DNA of 64,000 nucleotides from assembly GCA_018240595.1 (NCBI GenBank), contig JAFEFL010000064.1, positions 1-64,000 of the forward strand, in the 5' to 3' direction. Origin of the DNA: Pseudomonadota bacterium. Lineage in GTDB: Bacteria > Pseudomonadota > Alphaproteobacteria > Rhizobiales > Xanthobacteraceae. Below, one piece after another: positions 34,244-43,651 of the stretch. The notes below the pieces were generated by a model that did not search any database, had not been told where the DNA came from, and saw only the letters and a program-made list of their open reading frames with translations. The position numbers were made by a program, and so were the translations under genes. Within the stretch, counting starts at the first letter, position 1. Each line of letters starts with the position of its first letter.

Positions 34244-35785
34244 ATGTCGCCTCCCGGTTCCGGCGCTTTCAGTTTCACGATCGCGCTCGGCGACGAGGCC
34301 GCGACGCGCCGGCTTGCCGCCGATATCGCCAACCTGATCGAACCCGGCGACGTCATCACCCTGTCGGGCGATCTCGGCGCCGGCAAGTCGGCCTTCGCCC
34401 GCGCCTTCATTCGCCATCTCGCCGGTGACGACGCGCTCGAAGTGCCGAGCCCGACCTTTACGCTGATGCAGACCTACGATCTGCCGCGCTTTCATCTGGT
34501 CCATGCCGATCTCTACCGGTTGTCGGGACCGGACGAACTCGCCGAACTCGGCTTCGACGACGAAGCGGCGACGACCGTGATGCTGATCGAGTGGCCGGAC
34601 CGCGCCGCCGGCCATCTGCCGGAAGATCGCATCGATGTCGCGCTGGCGCTCGATCCGGCGCAGGGCGATACCTGGCGGCACTGCGAAGTCACCGGCCTCG
34701 GCAAGCTCGCCGCGCGGGTCGGGCGCATCAAGACCGTCCGCCGCTTCCTCAACGACATGAGTTTCGGCACGGCGCGCCGCACGCGCATGCAGGGCGACGC
34801 CTCGACGCGCATGTATGAGCGGCTCGAGCGCGATGGCGCCAGCTACATCCTGATGAACGCGCCGCGCCGCCCCGACGGACCGCCGGTCGAGGACGGCAAG
34901 CCCTACAGCGCCATCGCGCATCTCGCCGAAGACGTAACGCCCTTCATCGCCATGGCGCGCGGCCTGCGCGACGCCGGCTTTTCCGCGCCGGAGCTGATCG
35001 CCACCGACCGCGCCGAAGGCCTCATCATTCTTGAGGATCTCGGCAGCGAGGCGGTCGTGACCGGCCATCCGCCGGCGCCGATCGAAGAACGCTATGCCGC
35101 CGCCGTCGACCTGCTCGCCGCCCTGCACAGCGTGCCCAAGCCGGACGTGCTGCGCGTCGACGCCGGCACGATGTACCGCGTGCCGCGCTACGACATCGGC
35201 GCGATGCTGATCGAGGTGTCGCTGCTGATCGACTGGTTCCTGCCGTTTCGCAACGTCGCGCCATCCGATGCGCTGCGCGCGCAGTACCGCATGCTGTGGC
35301 GCGACGCGCTGCAGCCCGCGCTCGACGCGCCGCCGACCTGGGTGCTGCGCGACTATCATTCGCCGAACATCATCTGGCTGCCGCACCGCGACGGCATCAA
35401 GCGCGTCGGCGTCATCGACTTCCAGGACGCGATGATGGGGCCCGCCGCCTACGATGTCGCCTCGCTGTGCCAGGATGCCCGCGTCGACGTGCCGGAGGCG
35501 CTCGAGATCGCGCTGCTGACGCGCTACACGCGGGCGCGGCTTGCCGAGCCCGATTTCGATGCCAAGTCGTTCACGCATCTCTATGCGCTGATGGCGGCGC
35601 AGCGCGCCTCGAAGATCCTCGGCATCTTCGCCCGGCTCGACAGGCGCGACGGCAAGCCGCAATACCTGCGTCATCTGCCCCGCGTATGGACCTATTTGCA
35701 GCGCGCGCTGGCGCATCCCGCTCTGGCGCCGCTGGCCGCCTGGTATCGCGACAACATCCCCGCACCGGACACGACCCGACCATGA
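34244..35785 (+). CDS. tsaE: Fusion of TsaE (t6A ATPase) and AmgK-like phosphotransferase
   Basis: A 513-residue protein. Residues 1-155 are TsaE, the ATPase of the tRNA t6A complex: Walker A GDLGAGKSAFARAF (about 42), SPTFTLMQTY, HADLYRLSGPDELAELGFDD and MLIEWPDRA. From about 175 comes an aminoglycoside-phosphotransferase-like kinase with MQGDASTRMYERL, the catalytic RDYHSPNIIWLP and GVIDFQDAMMGPAAYDVAS. The second half resembles AmgK, which phosphorylates MurNAc/GlcNAc in cell-wall recycling. The next gene is a MurU-like nucleotidyltransferase, which supports that reading. The ATG at 34244 aligns with TsaE length; upstream codons are not conserved. Confidence 0.9.
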   Translation: MSPPGSGAFSFTIALGDEAATRRLAADIANLIEPGDVITLSGDLGAGKSAFARAFIRHLAGDDALEVPSPTFTLMQTYDLPRFHLVHADLYRLSGPDELAELGFDDEAATTVMLIEWPDRAAGHLPEDRIDVALALDPAQGDTWRHCEVTGLGKLAARVGRIKTVRRFLNDMSFGTARRTRMQGDASTRMYERLERDGASYILMNAPRRPDGPPVEDGKPYSAIAHLAEDVTPFIAMARGLRDAGFSAPELIATDRAEGLIILEDLGSEAVVTGHPPAPIEERYAAAVDLLAALHSVPKPDVLRVDAGTMYRVPRYDIGAMLIEVSLLIDWFLPFRNVAPSDALRAQYRMLWRDALQPALDAPPTWVLRDYHSPNIIWLPHRDGIKRVGVIDFQDAMMGPAAYDVASLCQDARVDVPEALEIALLTRYTRARLAEPDFDAKSFTHLYALMAAQRASKILGIFARLDRRDGKPQYLRHLPRVWTYLQRALAHPALAPLAAWYRDNIPAPDTTRP

Positions 35786-36507
35786 GCATCGACACGCCGC
35801 GCCGCGCCATGGTGCTCGCCGCCGGCTTCGGCCAGCGCATGCGGCCGCTCACCGACACGATGCCGAAGCCGTTGGTCAAGGTCGCCGGCAAGGCGCTGCT
35901 CGATCATGTGCTCGATCGCCTCGCCGACGCCGGCGTCGTTGAGGCGATCGTCAACGTGCACTATCTCGGCGATCAGATCGTCGCCCATGTCGGCAGTCGG
36001 ACGCGGCCGAAGGTCGTCATCTCCGACGAGCGCGACGCGCTGCTCGATACCGGCGGCGGCGTGGTCAAGGCGATGCCGCTCCTCGGCGAGGCGCCATTCT
36101 ATCACATCAACTCCGACACGATCTGGATCGACGGCGTACAGCCGAACCTGACGCGGCTCGCCGAGCGCTTCGACGCCGCGACGATGGATGCGTTGCTGCT
36201 GCTGGCGCCGACCGCCGGCAGCATCGGCTATGCCGGGCGCGGCGATTTCCTGATGGCCTCCGACGGCCGCCTCGGCCCGCGCGCCGAGCGCGACATCGCG
36301 CCCTTCGTCTATGCAGGCGCCGCCATCCTGTCGCCGCGCCTGTTCGACGGCGCGCCGGCGGGCGCCTTTTCCCTGACCAGACTGTTCAATCGCGCCATCG
36401 AGCAAAGCCGGCTGTACGGCCTGCGCCTCGACGGCCTGTGGATGCATGTCGGCACGCCCGAGGCGATCGGGGAGGCGGAAGCCGCGATCGCCGCGAGCGC
36501 AGGGTAA
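35782..36507 (+). CDS. Sugar-1-phosphate nucleotidyltransferase, MurU-like
   Basis: A 241-residue nucleotidyltransferase. The N-terminal signature is AMVLAAGFGQRMRPLTDTMPKPLV, and the metal-binding region is YHINSDTIWIDG. The C-terminus places the sugar site (LDGLWMHVGTPEAIGEAE). It overlaps the tsaE-kinase stop by four bases (ATGA). In Pseudomonas putida AmgK and MurU act in series to turn MurNAc into UDP-MurNAc; the same pairing is inferred here. Mannose-1-phosphate as substrate is an alternative. Confidence 0.87.
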   Translation: MSIDTPRRAMVLAAGFGQRMRPLTDTMPKPLVKVAGKALLDHVLDRLADAGVVEAIVNVHYLGDQIVAHVGSRTRPKVVISDERDALLDTGGGVVKAMPLLGEAPFYHINSDTIWIDGVQPNLTRLAERFDAATMDALLLLAPTAGSIGYAGRGDFLMASDGRLGPRAERDIAPFVYAGAAILSPRLFDGAPAGAFSLTRLFNRAIEQSRLYGLRLDGLWMHVGTPEAIGEAEAAIAASAG

Positions 36508-36517
36508 ACCACCCCTA

Positions 36518-36571
36518 TCATCCTCGCGAAAGCGGGGACCCAGCACTGGATTCCCGCTTGCGCGGGAATGA
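36518..36571. repeat. Paired-hairpin dispersed repeat
   Basis: TCATCCTCGCGAAAGCGGGG, then a short CAGCACTGG spacer, then ATTCCCGCTTGCGCGGGAAT followed by GA. The outer TCAT and ATGA ends are inverted. It lies between the nucleotidyltransferase gene and addB. Confidence 0.7.
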
Positions 36572-36618
36572 ACCGACTTTAGATCGGCGACATCGCCACT
36601 TCGTGTAAGCTGATCCGC

Positions 36619-39600
36619 ATGAAGCCCAACGTCTTCACCATTCCCGCTTCGGCGCCGTTCCTGCCGGCGCTGATCGACGCCGTGCTGGGGGGCCGGCTGG
36701 TGAAAGGCTTTCCGGCGTCAAGCGACCCGCTCGAACTCGCCCGCGCCACGCTCTATCTGCCGACGCGGCGCGCCTGCCGCCTGGCGCGCGACGTCTTTCT
36801 CGACCGCCTCGGCGCGGACGCCGCGATCCTGCCGCGCATCGTGCCGCTCGGCGACATCGACGAGGACGAGATCGCCTTCGCCGAAGCCGCCACCGGCGCG
36901 CTGGCCGAAGCCGCGCTGGCGCTGCCGGAGGCAATCAAGCCGCTGGAGCGGCGGCTGCTGCTCGCCGAACTTATCCTGCAATGGGCCAATACGCCGGCGG
37001 TACGCGGCGCCGCCGGTTCGCCGCTGATCGCCAACACGCCGCCGGCCGCGCTCGGCCTCGCCGACGATCTGGCGCGGCTGATGGACGACATGACGACGCG
37101 GCAGGTGCCGTGGAGCGCGCTCGACGGCCTGGTGCCGGACGATCTCGATCACTACTGGCAATTGTCGCTGCGCTTTCTCAAGATCGCGCGCGAGGCCTGG
37201 CCGGCGCTGCGCGCCGAGCGCGGCGCCATAGAAGCGACCGAGCGCCGTGACCAGCTCATCGAGGCCGAGGCCAAGCGCCTTGCCGGCAGCGATGCGCCGG
37301 TGATCGCCGCCGGTTCGACCGGTTCGATGCCGGCGACCGCCAAGCTGCTCGCCACCATCGCCAAACTGCCGCACGGCGCCGTGGTGCTGCCGGGGCTCGA
37401 CCTCGATCTCGACGCGCCGTCCTGGGACGCGATCTCCGGCCGCGACGGCGACAAGACGCATGACAGCGCGCCGGCCGCCGGCCATCCGCAATTCGCCATG
37501 CAGGCGCTGCTCAAGACCATCGGCATCCTGCGCGACGAGGTCGAAACGCTGAGCGCGCCGGCGCCGTTCGGCCGCGAGGCGCTGCTCTCGGAAGCCCTGC
37601 GGCCGGCCGCCACCACCGAGCACTGGCAGGCGCACCGCGACGCGCCGGAATTTGCCGCCGCCACCGATCGTGCGCTCGAGGCGATCACCGCGATCGAAGC
37701 CGCCAACGCCGAGGAAGAGGCGCTGACCGTTGCCGTCACCTTGCGCGAGGCGCTCGATACGCCGGACAAGACCGCGGCCTTGGTAACGCCGGACCGCGCG
37801 CTGGCGCGGCGCGTGCGCGCTGCGCTCGACCGCTGGCATGTCGCGGTCGACGATTCCGGCGGCGACTCGCTCGCCGACACCGGCGCCGGCGTGTTCGCGC
37901 GGCTCGCCGCCGAGGTCGCGCTCGATGGCTGCGAACCAGTCACGCTCTTGGCGCTGCTCAAGCATCCGCTGCTGCGCCTCGGCGCCAATGGCAGCCCCCG
38001 CAAGGCCGTCGCGGCGCTGGAGCGCGCGCTGCTGCGCGGCCCGCGGCCCAAGCCCGGCAGCGACGGCCTGCGCCAGGCGCTCACGCATTTTCGCGCCAGC
38101 CGCGACGACATGCATCGCAGCGATCCGCGCTGGCTGCTGACCGCGGACGAACTCGACGCCGCCGCTGATCTGATCGAAAGTCTGGCGCAGGCTTTGGCGC
38201 CGCTCGAAACACTCAAGGCCGGCGACCACAAGCTCGCGGTACTGACCGCATGCCACAAGGATGTCGTCGCCGCGCTCAGCCGCGACGAGGGCGCCACCGC
38301 CGCCGCTTTCGACAACAATGACGGCAAGGCGCTGGCGCAGGCTCTCGACGAACTCATCGCCAGCCCGACCGCCAATGGCCTTGCCATCGCCCGCGGCGAT
38401 TATCTCGAACTGTTTCACACCGCCATCGCCGACCGCGTCGTGCGCCGCCCGGAAATCCGCGACGTCCGCGTCCACATCTACGGCCCGCTCGAAGCGCGCT
38501 TGCAGAGCTTCGATCTCGTCGTGCTCGGCGGCCTCAACGAGACGACCTGGCCGCCGGAAACGCGCAGCGATCCCTGGCTGTCGCGGCCGATGCGGCGCGA
38601 ACTCGGCCTCGACGCGCCTGAGCGGCGCATCGGCCTGTCGGCGCACGACTTCGCGCAGATGATGGGCGCGCGCGAGGTGGTGCTGAGCCGCGCCGCCAAG
38701 GTCGCCGGCGCGCCGACCGTGGCCTCGCGCTTCGTGCAGCGCATCGCGGCGCTCGCCGGCGAAGCGCGCTGGCAGGACGTGACGAAACGCGGCGAGCGCC
38801 TGCTCGGCTATGCCCGCGCGCTCGATCAGCCGGCCGAGGTCAAGGCCATCGAGCGGCCGGCGCCGAAGCCGCCGGTCGCGGCGCGGCCGTCGCGGCTGTC
38901 GGTCACCGCGATCGAGGATTGGCTGCGCGATCCCTACACCGTGTACGCCAAGCACATTCTGCGTTTGCAGCCGCTCGATGCGGTCGATACGCCGCCCGGC
39001 GCGCGCGACCGCGGCACCGTGATCCACGGCGCCATCGGCGACTTCACGGTCAAATTCGCCGACCGCCTGCCGCTCGAGCCGCTCGGTGAATTGCTCAAGC
39101 TCGGCGAGGCGCGCTTTGCGGCGCTGTCGGATTTCCCCGAAGCCAAGGCGTTCTGGTGGCCGCGCTTCAAGCGCATCGCGCAGTGGTTCGTGCAATGGGA
39201 GCGCCACCGCCGCGCCACGGTGCAGACTTTGCATGCCGAGATCAAAGGTGAGTTCAAGTTTCCGATCGGTCAGCGCGAGTTCACTCTGTCGGCGATCGCC
39301 GATCGCATCGAATGGCGCCGCGACGGCTCCTATGCCATCGTCGATTACAAGACCGGGCAGGCGCGCACCGAAAAGCAGGTCCGCACCGGACTGGCGCCGC
39401 AGCTCACGCTGGAGAGCGCCATTCTGCGCAAGGGCGGCTTCAAGGGTTTGCGCGCCGGCTCGGTTGCCGAGGTGGCCTACGTCACGTTGCGCGGCGGCCA
39501 GCCGCCGGGCCAGGACAAGACCATCGACTTCGAGGACGGCACGCCGGACACGCAGGCCGACCACGCGCTGACGCGACTCATCGAGCTCGCCACGACGTTC

Positions 39601-39726
39601 GAGGACGCCGGCGTGCCCTATCTGTCGCTGGTGCATCCGATGTGGAGCAACCATTACGGCGATTACGATCACCTGGCGCGCGTCAAGGAATGGTCGCTCG
39701 GCGGCCGGGACGAGGAGCTGCCATGA
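36619..39726 (+). CDS. addB: Double-strand break repair protein AddB
   Basis: A 1035-residue AddB of the alphaproteobacterial type. The N-terminal part keeps a degenerate helicase region (LYLPTRRACRLARDVFLDRL), the middle has LVVLGGLNETTWPPETRSDPWLSRPMR, and the C-terminal PD-(D/E)XK nuclease domain has AIEDWLRDPYTVYAKHILRL, GTVIHGAIGDF and IVDYKTGQ. No cysteines surround the nuclease domain, so the Fe-S cluster known in Bacillus AddB is absent. It overlaps addA by four bases. Confidence 0.93.
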   Translation: MKPNVFTIPASAPFLPALIDAVLGGRLVKGFPASSDPLELARATLYLPTRRACRLARDVFLDRLGADAAILPRIVPLGDIDEDEIAFAEAATGALAEAALALPEAIKPLERRLLLAELILQWANTPAVRGAAGSPLIANTPPAALGLADDLARLMDDMTTRQVPWSALDGLVPDDLDHYWQLSLRFLKIAREAWPALRAERGAIEATERRDQLIEAEAKRLAGSDAPVIAAGSTGSMPATAKLLATIAKLPHGAVVLPGLDLDLDAPSWDAISGRDGDKTHDSAPAAGHPQFAMQALLKTIGILRDEVETLSAPAPFGREALLSEALRPAATTEHWQAHRDAPEFAAATDRALEAITAIEAANAEEEALTVAVTLREALDTPDKTAALVTPDRALARRVRAALDRWHVAVDDSGGDSLADTGAGVFARLAAEVALDGCEPVTLLALLKHPLLRLGANGSPRKAVAALERALLRGPRPKPGSDGLRQALTHFRASRDDMHRSDPRWLLTADELDAAADLIESLAQALAPLETLKAGDHKLAVLTACHKDVVAALSRDEGATAAAFDNNDGKALAQALDELIASPTANGLAIARGDYLELFHTAIADRVVRRPEIRDVRVHIYGPLEARLQSFDLVVLGGLNETTWPPETRSDPWLSRPMRRELGLDAPERRIGLSAHDFAQMMGAREVVLSRAAKVAGAPTVASRFVQRIAALAGEARWQDVTKRGERLLGYARALDQPAEVKAIERPAPKPPVAARPSRLSVTAIEDWLRDPYTVYAKHILRLQPLDAVDTPPGARDRGTVIHGAIGDFTVKFADRLPLEPLGELLKLGEARFAALSDFPEAKAFWWPRFKRIAQWFVQWERHRRATVQTLHAEIKGEFKFPIGQREFTLSAIADRIEWRRDGSYAIVDYKTGQARTEKQVRTGLAPQLTLESAILRKGGFKGLRAGSVAEVAYVTLRGGQPPGQDKTIDFEDGTPDTQADHALTRLIELATTFEDAGVPYLSLVHPMWSNHYGDYDHLARVKEWSLGGRDEELP

Positions 39727-42700
39727 GCACCCGCGTCATTCCCGATCACGTCCGCAATGTGCAGATCGAGGCCGCCGATCCGGACATCTCGGCCTTCGTC
39801 TCCGCCAATGCCGGTTCCGGCAAGACCCATGTGCTGGCGCAGCGCGTCATCAACCTGCTGCTGCGCGGCACCGATCCGGCAAAGATTCTCTGCATCACCT
39901 TCACCAAGGCCGCCGCCGCCAACATGGCGACGCGCGTGTTCGACACGCTGGCGGCGTGGAGCACGCTGCCGGACGCCGAGCTCGACGAGAAAATTCGCCT
40001 GTCTACCGGCCAGCCCTCCGGCCCGTCGCAGCGGGCGCGGGCGCGGCGGCTGTTCGCCTCGGCGCTGGAGACGCCGGGCGGCTTGAAGGTGCAAACCATC
40101 CACGCCTTCTGCACGCGGCTGCTGCACCAGTTTCCGTTCGAGGCCAATGTCGGCGCCCGCTTCTCGGTGCTCGACGACGCCACCACCGCGGAACTGCTCA
40201 ACCGCCTGACGCTCGACGTGCTGCAGGAAGCCTCGGCCAATGCCGATACGCCGCTCGGGCGCGCGCTCGCGACCGCGATCGTCGTCGCCGCCGACCAGAC
40301 CTTCATGGACGTGATCGGCGACGCCATCAGGAAGCGCGACGCCATCGAGCACTGGATCAAGGCGGCCGGCTCGATCGACGCGGCGATGGACGCGCTGTCG
40401 GCGAGCTTCGGCATTGCGCCCGGCGACACGGCGGAATCGCTCGAGCGTGAATTCTTCTCGCACTCCGTGATTCCCGAAGCCGACTGGCCGGCGCTGATCG
40501 AGGTGCTGTCGCGCGGCGCCAAGACCGAGCAGGGCCACATCGAGGCGCTGGAGGCAGCCCGCAACAGCATCGGCCGCGAACGCATCGATCATTATCTGCG
40601 CATCTTCTGCACGGCGGAACTGGCGCCGCGCAAGAACATCGTCACCCGCGCCATTGTCGACGAACATCCGGCCTGGGTCGAACTCCTCCGGCAGGAGCAG
40701 GGCCGCGTCTGCGCCCTGCTCGCGCGCGAACGCGCGGTGGCGGCGCGCGACCGCACCCGCGCCCTGGTCACCATCGCCGCCGAGGTGATCAAGCGCTATC
40801 GCGAAGAGAAGGAGCGCCGCGCGCTGCTCGACTATGACGACCTGATCGACAAGACGCTGCAACTGTTCGGCCAGGCCTCCGCCGCCTGGGTGCTGTACAA
40901 GCTCGATCTCGGCATCGATCACGTGCTGATCGACGAGGCGCAGGACACCAGCCCCAAGCAGTGGGAGGTGATCCGCACCATCGTCGGCGAATTCGTCGCC
41001 GGCGGCGCGCGGCCCGACCTCAAGCGCACGGTGTTCGCGGTCGGCGACGAGAAGCAGTCGATCTTCTCGTTCCAGGGCGCCGCGCCGCACGAGTTCGACG
41101 AGATGCGGCGCATGTTCGAGCGGCAGTTCACCAGCCAGCAGCAGGGCTGGAAATTCCTGCGCTTCCAGTATTCGTTCCGCTCCGGCGAGACCGTGCTCGG
41201 CTCGGTCGATGAGGTGTTCAAGGCGCCGGATGTCTATGCCAGCGTCACCACCGATACTGTCGGCGTGCCCGAGCATCACGCGTTGCCGGAGACCGCGCCG
41301 GGCCTGGTCGAGATCTGGCCGCTGATCGAGCCCTCCGAACGCCGCAACATGGAAGGCTGGGACGCGCCGTTCGATACCGAGAGCGAGGAGAGCCCGCGCG
41401 TCAAGCTGGCGCGGCGCATCGCTCAACAGGTCAGGATCTGGATCGATCGTGGGCTCAAAGCCGGCGACGTCCTGGTGCTGGTGCGCCAGCGCGGCCCGCT
41501 GTTCGAATCGATCATCCGCGCGCTCAAGAGTGCCGGCATCGCCGTGGCCGGCGCCGACCGCCTGGTGCTGACCGAGCATATCGCGGTGATGGACCTGATG
41601 GCGCTGGCCGATTGCCTGCTGCTGGCGGAGGACGATCTGGCGCTCGCCAGCGTGCTGAAATCGCCGTTGTTCGGCCTGTCCGAGGACCAGCTGTTTGCGC
41701 TCGCCTTCGACCGCAAGGGCTCGCTGCGTGACAGCCTCAAGGCCAAGTCGGGAGACGATCTGTCTTTCGCCGCCGCGGCGCGCCGGCTCGACGAACTCGA
41801 GGACGCGGCGCGACGCCTGACGCCGTTCGCCTTCTTCGCCCATGTGCTCGGGCCGCTGCGCGGCCGCGCCGACATCCTCAAGCGGCTCGGGCCCGAGGCC
41901 AATGACGCGCTCGACGAATTCCTCAACCTCGCGCTCGATTACGAGACGCGGCAGACGCCGTCGCTGCAAGGCTTCCTTGCCTGGCTACGCGCGGCGCAAA
42001 GCGAAGTGCGACGCGACATGGAACTGGCGCGCGACGAAGTGCGGGTGATGACGGTGCACGGTGCCAAGGGCCTCGAGGCCAACACCGTGATCCTCGCCGA
42101 CACCACCTCGAAGCCGACCGGCAAGCAGGACCCGCGCCTGTTCGATCTCGACCAGGGCGCGCTGGCCTGGGCCAAGGGCCAGAAGGAAGACGTCGGCCCC
42201 TTGTCCGATGCGCGCGCGCAGGCGCAGCGCGAGGCACGCAACGAATATCGCCGTCTGCTCTACGTCGCCATGACGCGCGCCGCCGAGCGGCTGGTGATTT
42301 GCGGCTCCAAGGGTACGCAACGGATTCCGGCCGGCTGCTGGTACGAACTGGTCAGCGATGCGTTGGTCGGCCAGAGCCGCGAGGAGCCGGCCGATGACGG
42401 CGACGGCAATGTCTGGCGCTTCCGCAAGGGCGAGCCGGCTGAAGCGGCGGCGGCGGCAAAGGACGGCAAAACGCCCAAGCGGGCCGAGCCGGTCACCCTG
42501 CCCGATTGGCTGGGGCGCGACGCGCCGCGCGAGGACATTGCGCTGCGCACGGTGACGCCATCGGGTTTTGCCGACGACGAACAGCGCCCGGTGTTCGCCA
42601 GCGGCGACGGCACGGCGCTGCTGCGCGGCTCGCTGGCGCATCGGCTGCTGCAATCGCTGCCCGGCATTCCGGCCGAGCGGCGGCTCAAGGCGGCCGAGGA

Positions 42701-43136
42701 TTACCTCACGCGTTCCGGCGGCGACCTGCCGGAGGCCGATCGCGCTAGGCTCGCCGCCGACGTGCTGCGCGTGCTCGGCGATGAGCGCTTCCGCGACCTG
42801 TTCGGCCCTGGCAGCCGGGCCGAGGTGCCGATCGTCGGCCGCGTCCGCTTGGGCGGCGACGAGGTGCGCGTCAGCGGCCAGGTCGACCGCCTCGTGGTCA
42901 CGCCCGACTGGGTGCTGATCGCCGACTACAAGACGAATCGCCCGGCGCCGCGGACCTTGGCCGAGGTTCCGGCGCTCTACGTCCGCCAGTTAGCCTTATA
43001 CCGCGCCGTGCTGGCGAAATTGTACCCCGGCCGCGCTATCCGCTGCGCCCTCATCTGGACCGAAGTTACTGATCTCATGGAGCTTTCGGCCGAGAGCCTT
43101 GATCGGGCGCTTTCGCCGGTCACGTCCACGCGATAG
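39723..43136 (+). CDS. addA: Double-strand break repair helicase-nuclease AddA
   Basis: A 1137-residue UvrD-like helicase with a nuclease. Walker A is ANAGSGKTHVLAQRV. ITFTKAAAANMATRVF, YDDLIDKTLQLF, DHVLIDEAQDTSPKQWE (Walker B) and FAVGDEKQSIFSFQGA follow. RVMTVHGAKGLEANTVILAD and RLLYVAMTRAAERLVI are later helicase motifs. The C-terminal nuclease has VRVSGQVDRLVVT and LIADYKTNRPAPRT. With AddB it resects double-strand ends for RecA. The ATG at 39723 is inside the addB stop (ATGA). Confidence 0.95.
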   Translation: MSTRVIPDHVRNVQIEAADPDISAFVSANAGSGKTHVLAQRVINLLLRGTDPAKILCITFTKAAAANMATRVFDTLAAWSTLPDAELDEKIRLSTGQPSGPSQRARARRLFASALETPGGLKVQTIHAFCTRLLHQFPFEANVGARFSVLDDATTAELLNRLTLDVLQEASANADTPLGRALATAIVVAADQTFMDVIGDAIRKRDAIEHWIKAAGSIDAAMDALSASFGIAPGDTAESLEREFFSHSVIPEADWPALIEVLSRGAKTEQGHIEALEAARNSIGRERIDHYLRIFCTAELAPRKNIVTRAIVDEHPAWVELLRQEQGRVCALLARERAVAARDRTRALVTIAAEVIKRYREEKERRALLDYDDLIDKTLQLFGQASAAWVLYKLDLGIDHVLIDEAQDTSPKQWEVIRTIVGEFVAGGARPDLKRTVFAVGDEKQSIFSFQGAAPHEFDEMRRMFERQFTSQQQGWKFLRFQYSFRSGETVLGSVDEVFKAPDVYASVTTDTVGVPEHHALPETAPGLVEIWPLIEPSERRNMEGWDAPFDTESEESPRVKLARRIAQQVRIWIDRGLKAGDVLVLVRQRGPLFESIIRALKSAGIAVAGADRLVLTEHIAVMDLMALADCLLLAEDDLALASVLKSPLFGLSEDQLFALAFDRKGSLRDSLKAKSGDDLSFAAAARRLDELEDAARRLTPFAFFAHVLGPLRGRADILKRLGPEANDALDEFLNLALDYETRQTPSLQGFLAWLRAAQSEVRRDMELARDEVRVMTVHGAKGLEANTVILADTTSKPTGKQDPRLFDLDQGALAWAKGQKEDVGPLSDARAQAQREARNEYRRLLYVAMTRAAERLVICGSKGTQRIPAGCWYELVSDALVGQSREEPADDGDGNVWRFRKGEPAEAAAAAKDGKTPKRAEPVTLPDWLGRDAPREDIALRTVTPSGFADDEQRPVFASGDGTALLRGSLAHRLLQSLPGIPAERRLKAAEDYLTRSGGDLPEADRARLAADVLRVLGDERFRDLFGPGSRAEVPIVGRVRLGGDEVRVSGQVDRLVVTPDWVLIADYKTNRPAPRTLAEVPALYVRQLALYRAVLAKLYPGRAIRCALIWTEVTDLMELSAESLDRALSPVTSTR

Positions 43137-43231
43137 CGCCTTGACGCTCCGGGGTGGCATTCATAGTTTCCCAGCCTCGCAATTTTGCGGCGCGATTCCC
43201 GAGCCGCTTGGTCACAGTAAAGGGGCTCATC

Positions 43232-43552
43232 ATGGCCGTCGGAAAGACTACGGATGCAAGCTTCGACACGGACGTTCTGAAGTCGTCCGAGCCGGTTGTG
43301 GTGGACTTCTGGGCCGAGTGGTGCGGTCCGTGCCGCATGATCGCGCCAGCGCTCGAAGAGATTTCCGGCTCGCTCGGCGACAAGGTGAAGATCGTCAAGC
43401 TCAACGTCGACGAGAACCCGAACGTCGCCGCCAAGTACGGCATCATGTCGATCCCGACGCTGCTGCTGTTCAAGGGCGGCGAAATCAAGGATCGTCAGGT
43501 TGGCGCCGCGCCGAAGCAGAAGCTGCAGCAGTGGATCAGCGGCGCGGTCTGA
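43232..43552 (+). CDS. trxA: Thioredoxin
   Basis: A 106-residue thioredoxin with the active site VDFWAEWCGPCRMIAPALEE, the conserved cis-Pro SIPTLLLFKGGE, and KLNVDENPNVAAKYGI. The ATG at 43232 follows AAAGGGG. It lies 95 bases after addA and is followed by a strong terminator, so it is probably transcribed from its own promoter as well. Confidence 0.96.
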   Translation: MAVGKTTDASFDTDVLKSSEPVVVDFWAEWCGPCRMIAPALEEISGSLGDKVKIVKLNVDENPNVAAKYGIMSIPTLLLFKGGEIKDRQVGAAPKQKLQQWISGAV

Positions 43553-43580
43553 TTGCCGCGCGACATTGCAAAGTTACGAA

Positions 43581-43608
43581 CGGCCGGGTTCGCCCGGCCG
43601 TTTTTGTT
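43581..43608 (+). terminator. Rho-independent terminator of trxA
   Basis: CGGCCGGG (43581-43588) and CCCGGCCG (43593-43600) form a perfect 8-bp stem with the TTCG loop, followed by TTTTTGTTT. Confidence 0.92.
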
Positions 43609-43622
43609 TGGCTTGCTTGCTT

Positions 43623-43648
43623 TACCCTCGCCCTCCAGGGGGAGGGTA
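43623..43648. repeat. TACCCTC...GAGGGTA hairpin
   Basis: TACCCTCGCCCTCCAGGGGG followed by AGGGTA is a near-perfect hairpin just past folC. It belongs to the CCCTCTCC-type repeats and may terminate folC. Confidence 0.5.
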
Positions 43649-43651
43649 AGA

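Noticed and set aside
36718..39672. 984-codon open frame on the minus strand
   Set aside because: It is the reverse-strand shadow of addB and has no domain resemblance.
39312..39722. Upstream extension of addA
   Set aside because: It lies inside the addB nuclease domain in another frame. The ATGA overlap at 39723 is the normal arrangement.
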